The notes under the pieces are model-generated. The model had not been told where the DNA came from. It worked only from the letters and a program-made list of their open reading frames with translations, and made no database searches. Below are positions 16,301-22,867 of a stretch of 43,126 bases of DNA, piece by piece; position 1 is the first letter of the stretch; each line of letters starts with the position of its first letter. The translations under genes were made by a program, and so were the position numbers. The DNA is from JANWZL01 sp041640815 (lineage in GTDB: Bacteria; Pseudomonadota; Gammaproteobacteria; Burkholderiales; Thiobacillaceae): contig JBEPZO010000016.1 of the NCBI GenBank assembly GCA_041640815.1, forward strand, positions 1-43,126, in the 5' to 3' direction.

Positions 16301-17279
16301 GGGCCTGCTGCGCAAGCTCGTCAAGTAACGGCTGGCGTCGGGGCACGAACAAGCGATCCTCATGCTGGTTCAGCGCCGCCGCCAGCCGTGACCTCAATTC
16401 CTCAATCAGTTCATCAAAGTCTTTGTCCAAAGCCAGGGTAGGCGTGCAGGCATTACGAGCCAGCATGATTGCCGTCATCATCTCAAGCTGTAAGGCCTCG
16501 TTTTGCGCGATATCGGAGATACTCGTCAGAAACCGGGAGGCCTCCTCAATCAGTTGGAGGACCGCTTTGAGAGGTAGGTTGACGCACTCCCCAGCCGCCT
16601 GGCCCAAGTCCTTAACGTCGTCTTTGAACAACACGATGCGATCTTGCTGACCACAGCACACCGCAAGCCAGTGCGCTTCGGCCTCAACGAGCAGCCGACA
16701 TAAGGCATCGCTAGCGAGCGGCTCGTGCCCCTTTTCTGGTAGGGGCTCAGACGGCAACGGATCTGATGTTACGGTGTCCGCAAACCCAGATGCTTGCAGC
16801 GATTGAGCGTTAACTTGCTTGTATTGCCCGAGGGCGTGGCGGATATCGCACGCCAGCGACTCGGCAAGCTCATCTGCTCCAATAAGCCAACGTCGGATCA
16901 ACAGGTCGATGCGGCTACACAAACGCTTGACCTCAGTATCGAGCAAGACTGCTTCCTGCCCTAAAGCCTCGAGCAAGACCATGGCTTGCGACCAGATGTC
17001 TTTATGCTTCGCAGCCGAAGCTAAAGCCCCAAGTTCCCTTAAGGCCTGTTGCATATGCGCTAGGCCAATAGCAGGAGTCGCACTGCGCAAAAGCATGAGC
17101 AACCCCTTCTGGTAGCACATACGCGCTTGTCGGATAGCATGGGTTAACACCTGACCATCCCCTAAAGCAGGAGCTAGGGTTAATGGTCGGTCAGACGCCA
17201 GCTTGACTTCAACGTCTGGTAAGGTATTCGCCGCAAGGCAGGAGAGAGGCATGAACTCCGGCATGTCAGATTGGGCCAT
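13371..17279 (-). CDS. pilL: PilL/ChpA-type CheA-CheW-REC hybrid protein with degenerate kinase domain
   Basis: This 1302-residue cytoplasmic signalling protein belongs to the type IV pilus chemosensory family. Its order is a helical N-terminal region (about 1-460) containing the ADEIEANLKLVESRLDRLL segment typical of PilL/ChpA; a low-complexity linker (about 480-760); a dimerisation helix pair ending in LMRLSLMPFARLSQRLSY; a remnant HATPase region (about 897-1024); CheW (about 1025-1160); and a C-terminal receiver (1177-1302). The receiver is intact: D1184/D1185, phosphoacceptor D1228 in LLDIEMP, T1258 and K1280. The kinase part is not. The N-box reads LEHLLQHALVQRLR without the Asn, the G1 box reads ADEAAF instead of DDGxG, the G2 region lacks GxG, and no HxxKG phosphotransfer histidine occurs anywhere. 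It probably scaffolds rather than phosphorylates. Confidence 0.85.
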   Translation of the reverse strand: MAQSDMPEFMPLSCLAANTLPDVEVKLASDRPLTLAPALGDGQVLTHAIRQARMCYQKGLLMLLRSATPAIGLAHMQQALRELGALASAAKHKDIWSQAMVLLEALGQEAVLLDTEVKRLCSRIDLLIRRWLIGADELAESLACDIRHALGQYKQVNAQSLQASGFADTVTSDPLPSEPLPEKGHEPLASDALCRLLVEAEAHWLAVCCGQQDRIVLFKDDVKDLGQAAGECVNLPLKAVLQLIEEASRFLTSISDIAQNEALQLEMMTAIMLARNACTPTLALDKDFDELIEELRSRLAAALNQHEDRLFVPRRQPLLDELAQQAQRKLAIVQIADEIEANLKLVESRLDRLLHDDRERNGLLTACGAMAQIVGALNLLQRDTPAALARSALALLHRLTDANHMTKPETIGWLKDVVTSLRQYLLALRVGQNDEQPLAQLLSQVPCKGDDPAIVTAWAQEVALSGLSDTLSHCPCENSAIPSDPQAAEFLASVDERSVGTATADARPRAGEVNKERIPLLCDQRAGLWETHSYFAPMSAQDALVTGIVADAQIHQGHAQSAAARSTIQADNATAHAALASCKPVFVPMMEAQRLDQSPCDRSDCDPHASTSDALEPSDTGISEELCLTQKKAGGCPSLPVRALVLPLADDPISDSAVPGVTLNNAGLPDALAPSTRQVADAEASEANRGTKHEQQEAHDVPGKKVPAIATATQSSRLWSLPTVEALTGIPPVTELVPRGGENTTDRLDNLLEHAADIGLSRSRARHLLAYANQMALELKDNFSRLRFQLDELVRLIPPSAEPSQSSALEHRDDLGHYGDHRLQEFIRLLKESVEDASTAHDDLLTHLNAADRALVMQSCLTRHLQHELMRLSLMPFARLSQRLSYVVQQVARDYGRQAKLAIEGGQIEMDRTVLARLAGPLEHLLQHALVQRLRSRRMQVVAEKPESDITIRMSLRQEGKEIIIELADEAAFDLEANGANAETSSWNAPALDEVRDQIARLGGWVQMESQAGCGLRFTLRLPQTLGVTSVVLACAGGQTYALPAHLVVLVRQASQEELANLQRTGAVELGGVQYPLRSLAELTHSQFVPASRRNGTLLLLGSGTKRLALHVDAIEGNDEVVLKNVGPQVAHIPGIVGATVLGDGRIAVILNPFALAERAPRTQAWAESAEAASEQAPLIMVVDDSLTMRKITSRLLQRAGYRVITAKDGVEALELLQDEMPAVMLLDIEMPNLDGYEVVRAVRANSRLSHLPIIMITSRTADKHRQYALKLGVNHYMGKPFDEEELLAAIARFTGEVVAAH

Positions 17280-17529
17280 GTCGAGCGACTATCAGACCTG
17301 TCGAATAGTATTTTCAACGCGCAATTGACTCTCTTTGCGCACGAGCGTGCCAACGCCGGCAACGAAAAACGCTGGCAACGATCGATACGACATACCGCGC
17401 ATATTGAAGCGAGGCATCAGAAAGTATTAACAAAAACTACGTTAGAGTGTCGGGCAACAGTCTGGAAGCAGCCAGTTGCCCGCCTCAACGCTTAAGCTGC
17501 TGAACAGAGAAAGCGGCTGTACCTAGTCG

Positions 17530-17553
17530 TGCGTGGTTATCTACGACCACGCA
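17530..17553 (-). other. Perfect hairpin just downstream of pilJ
   Basis: TGCGTGGT (17530-17537) and ACCACGCA (17546-17553) form a perfect 8-bp stem around an 8-base loop, 13 bp beyond the pilJ stop on the minus strand. There is no T-run. It could attenuate or protect the pilJ transcript before pilL. The rest of the 286-bp gap (17280-17565) shows no gene. Confidence 0.35.
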
Positions 17554-17565
17554 GCTGTGGTTGAT

Positions 17566-19686
17566 CTAAGCTGACATAGCGGGCACCGGGTCAGATCCCC
17601 GTCGATAGCTGACTGCAATACCTTGAAGTGCCTCTGACTGAGCGGTCAACCGTCTGATCGACTCGGCGAGTCGATTGTGGGCGTAGACGGCCTCTTGGAC
17701 CCTGGGCAAGACATCTTGCATACCTTGGATCACGTCATCCATCTTAGCCTTGTACTCGCCCACCATTGCTCGGATGCCTTGCGTATGCTCGTTGATCTGT
17801 TTGAAGTTACTGACGAGCTCGATCAGGGCCTCACTGGCCTGCTTTAGCAAGTTAACCCCATCTGCCAAGGCTAGGGTTATCGCCTGCTGGGTTTGGGTTA
17901 GAGCTTGGCAGTCACTCTCTAAAACCTTAGCGATTGCACCCACACGTTGCGCCGTATTGGCAGAACGCTCCGCGAAACGTTGCACCTCATCTACCATCAC
18001 AGCGAAACCACGTCCAGCTTCACCGGCAGCGGTAGCCTGTATGGCGGCATTGAGGGCTAGGACGTTGGTCTTTGCGGTGAAATCGCTAATCGACTGCGCG
18101 AGATCGCTGAGCTGCTTCGTGGTATTCCTTAGGCGTTTGATGCCCTGGTCTACAGCAAACAGCTTCTCGCTAAGCTGATTCATCCCCGCTAGACTCGCTT
18201 GCACGGCCTCCATCCCCTTTGTCCCTTTTTCTTCAGACTGCACCGCGGCCAGTGCCAAATCGTCAACGCTGTGAAAAATGTTGGCATTTAAGCGAGCCAT
18301 CTCCTGCGTAAACTCATGGGAATGAGCGAACTGTCTCGCCTGCTCCAGGGTAGCCATGTTCAGCACCTCTGAAAGCTGTTTGTTGGCTGCAGCCACTTCG
18401 GTCACCACCACCACCGCAGTGTTAACCTCGTCTATCAATCTTTGCATTAGCTCAATGAGGCTATTGATCGAATCAGCGAGAGTACCAGTGATGTCTTCAC
18501 TGACGGTAAGCCGAACCGAAATATCACCCTCGGCTAACTTGTCCAGCTCGTTGATCATTCGCATGATGGCTTCTTGGCTACGGCTCGCTTCTGCCATTGC
18601 CTTGCGCATTCGCTGCTGTGTTTGATGGCTGAGGATCCACGCGAGGCTAAACAACGTTACCATTGACCAGACAGCGAAAAAGATAGTCAGACCGATGCTA
18701 GTCGTTGGGGGCAAAGCAGGTGCTCGTCGGCTAAGCGTGGCAAGAGAGCTTTGCATCTGCCGCGTTGCCTCGGTCAATACACGTGTTGCTGGCGCAGCCT
18801 TAATCAGATGCGGCACCCCCCCGAGTATGATGTTTAACCGCTGCTCAAAACCAGTGAAAACCTCTTGCAATCGACGGATTCGGGCTATGGCGTTGCTCGC
18901 CCCTCTCTCCTCCAAATCCGCTGAGGTGTTGAATATGTCCTCAAGCCCTTCTCTCAGCAAACGGAGGTCCTCGCTAATACGGTAGGCCGACTCTAATTTG
19001 ACGTTGCTCTCCGAGTGCAATACCTGTTTGGCGTTGAACGTTAGTCGCTTGACGAGCATGGCAAGATGGTCGGCGTCGTATGCCTGACGCTTCGCTCCTC
19101 TGGACAAATCCTTCGCTTGCCGTACCAATGCCAATAGCTCGATCTGCAAAGCATCGATCTCGACCAGCGCATTTTTGAGTTTAAAAAGGGTGTCACGATA
19201 CTGGAGGAGCGATAGACGTGGTTGCTTCGCGGCTAGCCATGACTGGTTGATGCGAGCGATGTCACGCTGCATGCTAGACGACCAGATCGCACTATCCTCA
19301 CCATACTTGGCTAGTTCCTCGCTGATGGCTCGCTCAGTTTGTTGCATGACCTGATACGCATCCTCCTGCCCCTCTGTAAAACGCTGGACAGCCTCAGCAT
19401 AGCGTTGTGCCAGCGGCTGCAGATGGCTGACAAGAGCTAGTTGTCGCTCCCACTGCACCGCCATGATGACACTGTACGTCGCGAAAAAGGCCACAAGCAG
19501 CAGTGCGATCAACCAGATCAACAGGACTACTAGCAGCCGTGACCCCTCTGGCAGCCAAGCCAGCGGCGGTATGCGGTTTGGGTCGTGTGTAGCTAAACGC
19601 TCCAAGGTTTGAGCGGCGGCTTGATCTACCCGCCGTACCCAAGCAAGAATCCGCGCCGTCTGGGAAGCAGCCTCCCTCCAAGACAT
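17566..19686 (-). CDS. pilJ: Type IV pilus methyl-accepting chemotaxis protein PilJ
   Basis: This 706-residue membrane chemoreceptor has two membrane helices, about residues 51-75 and 329-353. The loop between them (about 80-325) resembles the duplicated PilJ sensor domain. A HAMP-like segment follows (about 354-425), then a methyl-accepting coiled coil. The hairpin tip is recognisable at about 541-575 (NVLALNAAIQATAAGEAGRG, then FAVMVDEVQRFAERS), close to the canonical chemoreceptor tip that contacts CheA and CheW. GGAGG lies just upstream of the ATG. It sits between the CheW-like pilI and pilL genes, the standard pilIJL order, though separated from them by 377 and 286 bp rather than tightly packed. 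Base composition is visibly lower in GC than the flanking housekeeping genes. Confidence 0.92.
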   Translation of the reverse strand: MSWREAASQTARILAWVRRVDQAAAQTLERLATHDPNRIPPLAWLPEGSRLLVVLLIWLIALLLVAFFATYSVIMAVQWERQLALVSHLQPLAQRYAEAVQRFTEGQEDAYQVMQQTERAISEELAKYGEDSAIWSSSMQRDIARINQSWLAAKQPRLSLLQYRDTLFKLKNALVEIDALQIELLALVRQAKDLSRGAKRQAYDADHLAMLVKRLTFNAKQVLHSESNVKLESAYRISEDLRLLREGLEDIFNTSADLEERGASNAIARIRRLQEVFTGFEQRLNIILGGVPHLIKAAPATRVLTEATRQMQSSLATLSRRAPALPPTTSIGLTIFFAVWSMVTLFSLAWILSHQTQQRMRKAMAEASRSQEAIMRMINELDKLAEGDISVRLTVSEDITGTLADSINSLIELMQRLIDEVNTAVVVVTEVAAANKQLSEVLNMATLEQARQFAHSHEFTQEMARLNANIFHSVDDLALAAVQSEEKGTKGMEAVQASLAGMNQLSEKLFAVDQGIKRLRNTTKQLSDLAQSISDFTAKTNVLALNAAIQATAAGEAGRGFAVMVDEVQRFAERSANTAQRVGAIAKVLESDCQALTQTQQAITLALADGVNLLKQASEALIELVSNFKQINEHTQGIRAMVGEYKAKMDDVIQGMQDVLPRVQEAVYAHNRLAESIRRLTAQSEALQGIAVSYRRGSDPVPAMSA

Positions 19687-20063
19687 TAGCTAACCTCCAT
19701 ACAGGTGGCCTTCGTCAAAACCATGCAGCGGTAAAAAAACGGTTAGGCATACAGACGCGCACGCTCGATGCATGCCAGAGGAATAAGCCAAGCAAACTCA
19801 CGCGCGTGCGATCTGATCAGTCGTCATACCCTTTCTTCAGGCACGAGCCCAAAACCAAAAACGCGATTGGTCGATCTCGAGGCTTCTAAGTCGAACCAAC
19901 ATCCAAATCGATCCTCACTATGTTCAAGGACGAGATCGAGCTCCCCGCGACCAGGCCGACACGTTTGAGCGCTGACGTGCGCAGCCAGGTCATCGCGCCA
20001 GCCCATGGAGAGAGGCGTCTAGGTCAGGCGCGTCCCCAAAGCTGACTTGTTTGGCACCTCTCC
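19687..20063. other. 377-bp gap between pilI and pilJ, no gene recognised
   Basis: The minus strand contains a 60-codon frame (20006-19824) directly after pilI but it has no recognisable domain and no good ribosome binding site. The only supported element is the pilJ ribosome binding site GGAGG next to its ATG. Such a gap is unusual in a pilIJ operon and may be the scar of a lost gene. Confidence 0.5.
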
Positions 20064-20558
20064 TCAGCTTTGCGTCGGCTGGATCGCTGCCATCGCTGGA
20101 GCGCCAGCTTGCAGGAAGCGAGGTGAGGAAACGAGCTGAGTGATGCTAATCTCACGCCACTCCTGGCCATCCGCCGAGCGCCAGCGTGCCCGGATCCACT
20201 CAGCATCCCCCTTGTGCGGCGGTAGGAAAGTCAGCGCTGATATATCGCGCAAGCCAACGACACGCTCGACAAAGAGGGCAGCATTGATCCTGAAGCGCGG
20301 CGAAAGGATGATGAGCTCCCCATCATGCTGCTCCCCGCCTCTTTCCTCCCCCATGAAATAGGCCAAGTCCGTGCACGCATAGATCTGACCAAGCAGACTG
20401 ATCAGACCCATAAACCAGGGTTGAGCCCAAGGCACTGGTGTGATCTGCGTCATTGTCACTACGGCGCAGATTTCGGATAAATCGGCTAGCCAGGGCAGAT
20501 CGCCCGCTAAAAAAGCGAGTTTTGCATGATTATCCGGCACGGAGAACCCAAACTGCAT
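20064..20558 (-). CDS. pilI: CheW-like adaptor protein PilI
   Basis: This 164-residue CheW-fold protein would couple the PilJ receptor to the PilL-like protein in the pilus chemosensory array. Support comes from the segments ITPVPWAQPWFMGLISLLGQIYACTDLAYFMG (CheW core with the 'PWFxG...L.G...TDL' pattern of PilI) and GELIILSPRFRINAALFVERVVGLRD, which match the PilI pattern of strands and the 'RINAALLVDRVLGLR' block. Its length is normal (150-180). It lies at the head of the pilI-pilJ-pilL set. A 15-bp perfect palindrome (20576-20590) is 18 bp upstream of the ATG. Confidence 0.85.
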   Translation of the reverse strand: MQFGFSVPDNHAKLAFLAGDLPWLADLSEICAVVTMTQITPVPWAQPWFMGLISLLGQIYACTDLAYFMGEERGGEQHDGELIILSPRFRINAALFVERVVGLRDISALTFLPPHKGDAEWIRARWRSADGQEWREISITQLVSSPRFLQAGAPAMAAIQPTQS

Positions 20559-21015
20559 CGCGTATGCGGCTTAATTGTGTAGCTTACACACCCATCTGAT
20601 AAAAGACGCGCGCGTGAAGCGTCAAATGCAACTTCTGAGATATTCTAAAACCGGCAACGCAAAGCAATCCTCCAGTCAATAAACCAGGTGGAAAAATGAT
20701 CGCCATTGCCGATTGCTCATATAACTAGCTAAAACACTGGCCGACTCGGTAAAAAATTTCCGCTTATGCCAGGGCTAGCGCAACATAGGCTAGCTATGGC
20801 CACCTCAGGCTCCCCAGTCCATGAAGGTAAGCCTCACGCCCCCCGACCGCCTTGCGCAGGCGCTTTACGCTCTAGCACGCTCATGAAAAATTTGGCCTAA
20901 AATAGGATCAAATACCCACTGCATTGCAGCGCTGTTTTAAAAAGCAATCCCTCGATCAGCACGAGCGGGGCGATCTCCACCAGCGCCTGACGAGCAAAGT
21001 CGAAGGTTCGCGCTC
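20559..21015. other. 457-bp AT-richer gap between rubredoxin and pilI where pilG/pilH are normally found
   Basis: In many Betaproteobacteria a rubredoxin gene is followed by pilG, pilH, pilI, pilJ and pilL. Here nothing longer than a few codons is convincing between rubredoxin and pilI: I find no receiver-domain motif in either strand. It contains the pilI upstream palindrome (20576-20590) and several A/T runs. It may be decayed sequence after loss of pilG and pilH. Confidence 0.5.
20576..20590. promoter_or_regulatory. 15-bp palindrome upstream of pilI, candidate operator
   Basis: TGTGTA-GCT-TACACA is a perfect inverted repeat with 3-bp spacer, 18 bp before the pilI start. Its size and position suit a dimeric repressor site or a small leader hairpin. 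No regulator can be named from sequence. Confidence 0.35.
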
Positions 21016-21186
21016 TTAGATTATCAATCTGTCGAAATCCTCTTTGCGAGCGCCGCATTCGGGGCAGGTCCAGTTAGGAGGGACGTCTTCCCAACGGGTA
21101 CCGGCTGGTATGCCTTCTTCCGGCAGGCCAGCCGCCTCATCGTAGACGAAGCCGCAGACCACACACATCCAAGTCTGGTATTCCAT
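21016..21186 (-). CDS. Rubredoxin
   Basis: This 56-residue iron protein shuttles single electrons in the cytoplasm. The two CxxC knuckles are C8-x2-C11 in WMCVVCGFVYDE and C41-x2-C44 in WTCPECGARKEDF, binding one iron. The aromatic core (Y3, W6, F13, Y15, W32, W39) and the GIPAGTRWEDVPPNW segment are classical. GAGG lies 9-10 bases upstream of the ATG on the minus strand. It is divergent from thiD and is the first gene before the pilI-pilJ-pilL set, a placement seen in related bacteria. The electron-transfer partner cannot be told from the window. Confidence 0.95.
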   Translation of the reverse strand: MEYQTWMCVVCGFVYDEAAGLPEEGIPAGTRWEDVPPNWTCPECGARKEDFDRLII

Positions 21187-21197
21187 GTCAATGCCTC

Positions 21198-21338
21198 ATG
21201 CCGCAACACCCCAAGTGCTCAACAAAGCAGCGCATCGCCATGGAAAAAGCGCCCCAAGCCTGCCCGCGTGATCGTTTTGTCCCTGAGCAGCCATCGCAGT
21301 TTTTGTGTGACAATTGCTATCGCCTAGCGCTTGACTGA
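21198..21338 (+). CDS. Possible small Cys-containing protein upstream of thiD
   Basis: A 46-codon frame starts at ATG 21198, with an alternative in-frame ATG at 21240 giving 32 codons, and ends at TGA 21336-21338, 43 bp before thiD. The product has C-x14-C in its first half and a CDNC knuckle near its end (FLCDNCYRLALD), plus ACPRDRF, suggesting a small metal-binding ribbon. There is no strong ribosome binding site and its 5' end is opposite the rubredoxin leader. I do not recognise the family, so this is a candidate only. Confidence 0.3.
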   Translation: MPQHPKCSTKQRIAMEKAPQACPRDRFVPEQPSQFLCDNCYRLALD

Positions 21339-21381
21339 TTTTGCCTGATTTATCTCGCCGCAGCCAACAGGTGCACGCTAC

Positions 21382-22206
21382 ATGCAGGCCTCCCCCCCTC
21401 TAGTGCTTACCTTTGCCGGCACGGACCCCACTGGCGGCGCGGGCCTGCAGGCCGATGTGCTCACGATAGCTAGCCTCGGCTGTCACCCACTGTCCGTGGT
21501 CACGGCGGTGACCGTGCAGGATTCTGTAGGTGTGGAGGATTTCCTGCCCATGGAGGCCGACTGGGTGATCGACCAGGCCCGGCGCGTGCTCGAGGACATG
21601 CCGGTAGCCGCACTCAAGGTGGGCATGCTCGGCAGCGTGGAAGTCGCCCTGGCCGTGGCGGAAGTTGCCTCCGACTATCCCCACTTGCCCTTGATCCTGG
21701 ATCCAGTGCTGGCATCGGGACGCGGCGACGAGCTGGCCAGCGAAGACTTGGTGGCCGCCATCAAGCAGGCCCTGTTGCCCCAAACCACCCTGCTCACGCC
21801 CAATAGCCTCGAGGCGCGCCGACTGGCGATGGATGAGGCGATCGATGAAGAACCGCCCGAGCTGGCCGTGTGCGCCCAGCGCCTGCTCGATCTCGGCTGC
21901 GAGTACGTGCTGATCACCGGTGCCCATGAGCAAACGCCGCAGGTGGTCAACACCTTGTATAGCGAGGCAGGCGTGCTGCAGACGCTACACTGGGAACGCC
22001 TGCCGGCGACTTTCCACGGCTCGGGCTGCACCCTCGCCTCGGCCATCGCCGCCTTGCTGGCCAGGGGCCTGGGGTTGGCAGAGGCGGTACGGGAGGCACA
22101 GGAATTCACCCACCAGAGCTTGCGCGCTGCCTTTCGCGCCGGCATGGGACAGGCCATACCGGACCGGCTGTTCTGGGCGCGCATGCGTGAAGATGAGGAC
22201 ACCTGA
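21382..22206 (+). CDS. thiD: Hydroxymethylpyrimidine/phosphomethylpyrimidine kinase ThiD
   Basis: This 274-residue PfkB-superfamily kinase phosphorylates HMP and HMP-P to give HMP-PP for thiamine synthesis. The N-terminal LTFAGTDPTGGAGLQADVLT (residues 9-28) is the ThiD substrate loop, with a T where SGGAD-type families vary. KVGMLGSVE, DPVLASGRG and LLTPNSLEA are conserved. The anion hole and catalytic region is FHGSGCTLASAIAA near the C-terminus. No TPP riboswitch is evident upstream. It overlaps thiE by about 14 bp and begins a plus-strand cluster thiD-thiE-hemL-dsrS-like. Confidence 0.94.
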   Translation: MQASPPLVLTFAGTDPTGGAGLQADVLTIASLGCHPLSVVTAVTVQDSVGVEDFLPMEADWVIDQARRVLEDMPVAALKVGMLGSVEVALAVAEVASDYPHLPLILDPVLASGRGDELASEDLVAAIKQALLPQTTLLTPNSLEARRLAMDEAIDEEPPELAVCAQRLLDLGCEYVLITGAHEQTPQVVNTLYSEAGVLQTLHWERLPATFHGSGCTLASAIAALLARGLGLAEAVREAQEFTHQSLRAAFRAGMGQAIPDRLFWARMREDEDT

Positions 22207-22840
22207 GGCACTCAGCGGCCTGTATGCCATCACGCCGGACTGGACGGATACTGCTCGGCTGCTCACGGTCACCCGCGCCATCCTGGAGGGGGGCTGCCGT
22301 CTCGTGCAATACCGCAACAAGCAGGCCGATGCCGCGCTCAGGCTCGAGCAGGCGCGCGCCTTGCGGGCCTTGACCGCCGCGTATGCGGCGCGCCTCATCG
22401 TCAACGACGACCTCGCCCTCGCTATGGCGGTCGAGGCCGATGGTGTGCACCTCGGCAAAGATGACGGTGAACTGGCGACCGCGCGCGCCGCGCTCGGCCC
22501 GAACGCCCTGCTTGGCGCCTCGTGTTACCAGAGCCTCGAGCGGGCGCAGGCGGCGGTAGAAGCCGGCGCCGATTATGTCGCCTTCGGCAGCGTCTTCCCT
22601 TCCCCCACCAAGCCGCAGGCGGCGAGGGTGACGCTAGACCGCCTGACCGAGGCCGTGCGCAGCCTGCCGGTACCGGTGGCGGCCATCGGCGGCATCACGC
22701 TCGCCAATGCGGCTGTCGTGGTCAGCACAGGCGTCAGACTCCTGGCGGTGATCACCGCCCTTTATGAAGCGCCCGACCCTGCCGCCGCCAGCCGGCGTTT
22801 CCAGGGGCTCGTAGCGACCCCGCTGCCCGATGTATCCTAA
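22193..22840 (+). CDS. thiE: Thiamine-phosphate synthase ThiE
   Basis: This 215-residue TIM-barrel enzyme joins HMP-PP and hydroxyethylthiazole phosphate to form thiamine phosphate. The family pattern is complete: LVQYRNK (pyrophosphate binding), IVNDDLALAMAVEADGVHLGKDD, LLGASCY, ADYVAFGSVFPSPTKPQA, and VAAIGGIT. I chose ATG 22193; an in-frame GTG six bases upstream is an alternative. The gene overlaps thiD by 14 bp, so the two are translationally coupled and supply consecutive steps in one pathway. The length is normal (205-220). Confidence 0.94.
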   Translation: MRTPEALSGLYAITPDWTDTARLLTVTRAILEGGCRLVQYRNKQADAALRLEQARALRALTAAYAARLIVNDDLALAMAVEADGVHLGKDDGELATARAALGPNALLGASCYQSLERAQAAVEAGADYVAFGSVFPSPTKPQAARVTLDRLTEAVRSLPVPVAAIGGITLANAAVVVSTGVRLLAVITALYEAPDPAAASRRFQGLVATPLPDVS

Positions 22841-22867
22841 CCCCTTGGCCATCACCCTTTTCCAGCC

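Noticed and set aside
19824..20006. 60-codon frame immediately after pilI on the minus strand
   Set aside because: I considered it a remnant of a lost pil gene, but no receiver or CheW motif is seen and no ribosome binding site precedes it.
21187..21381. TPP riboswitch upstream of thiD
   Set aside because: I looked for the conserved thi-box elements (CUGAGA, then GAUCUGG-like blocks) and did not find them in order.
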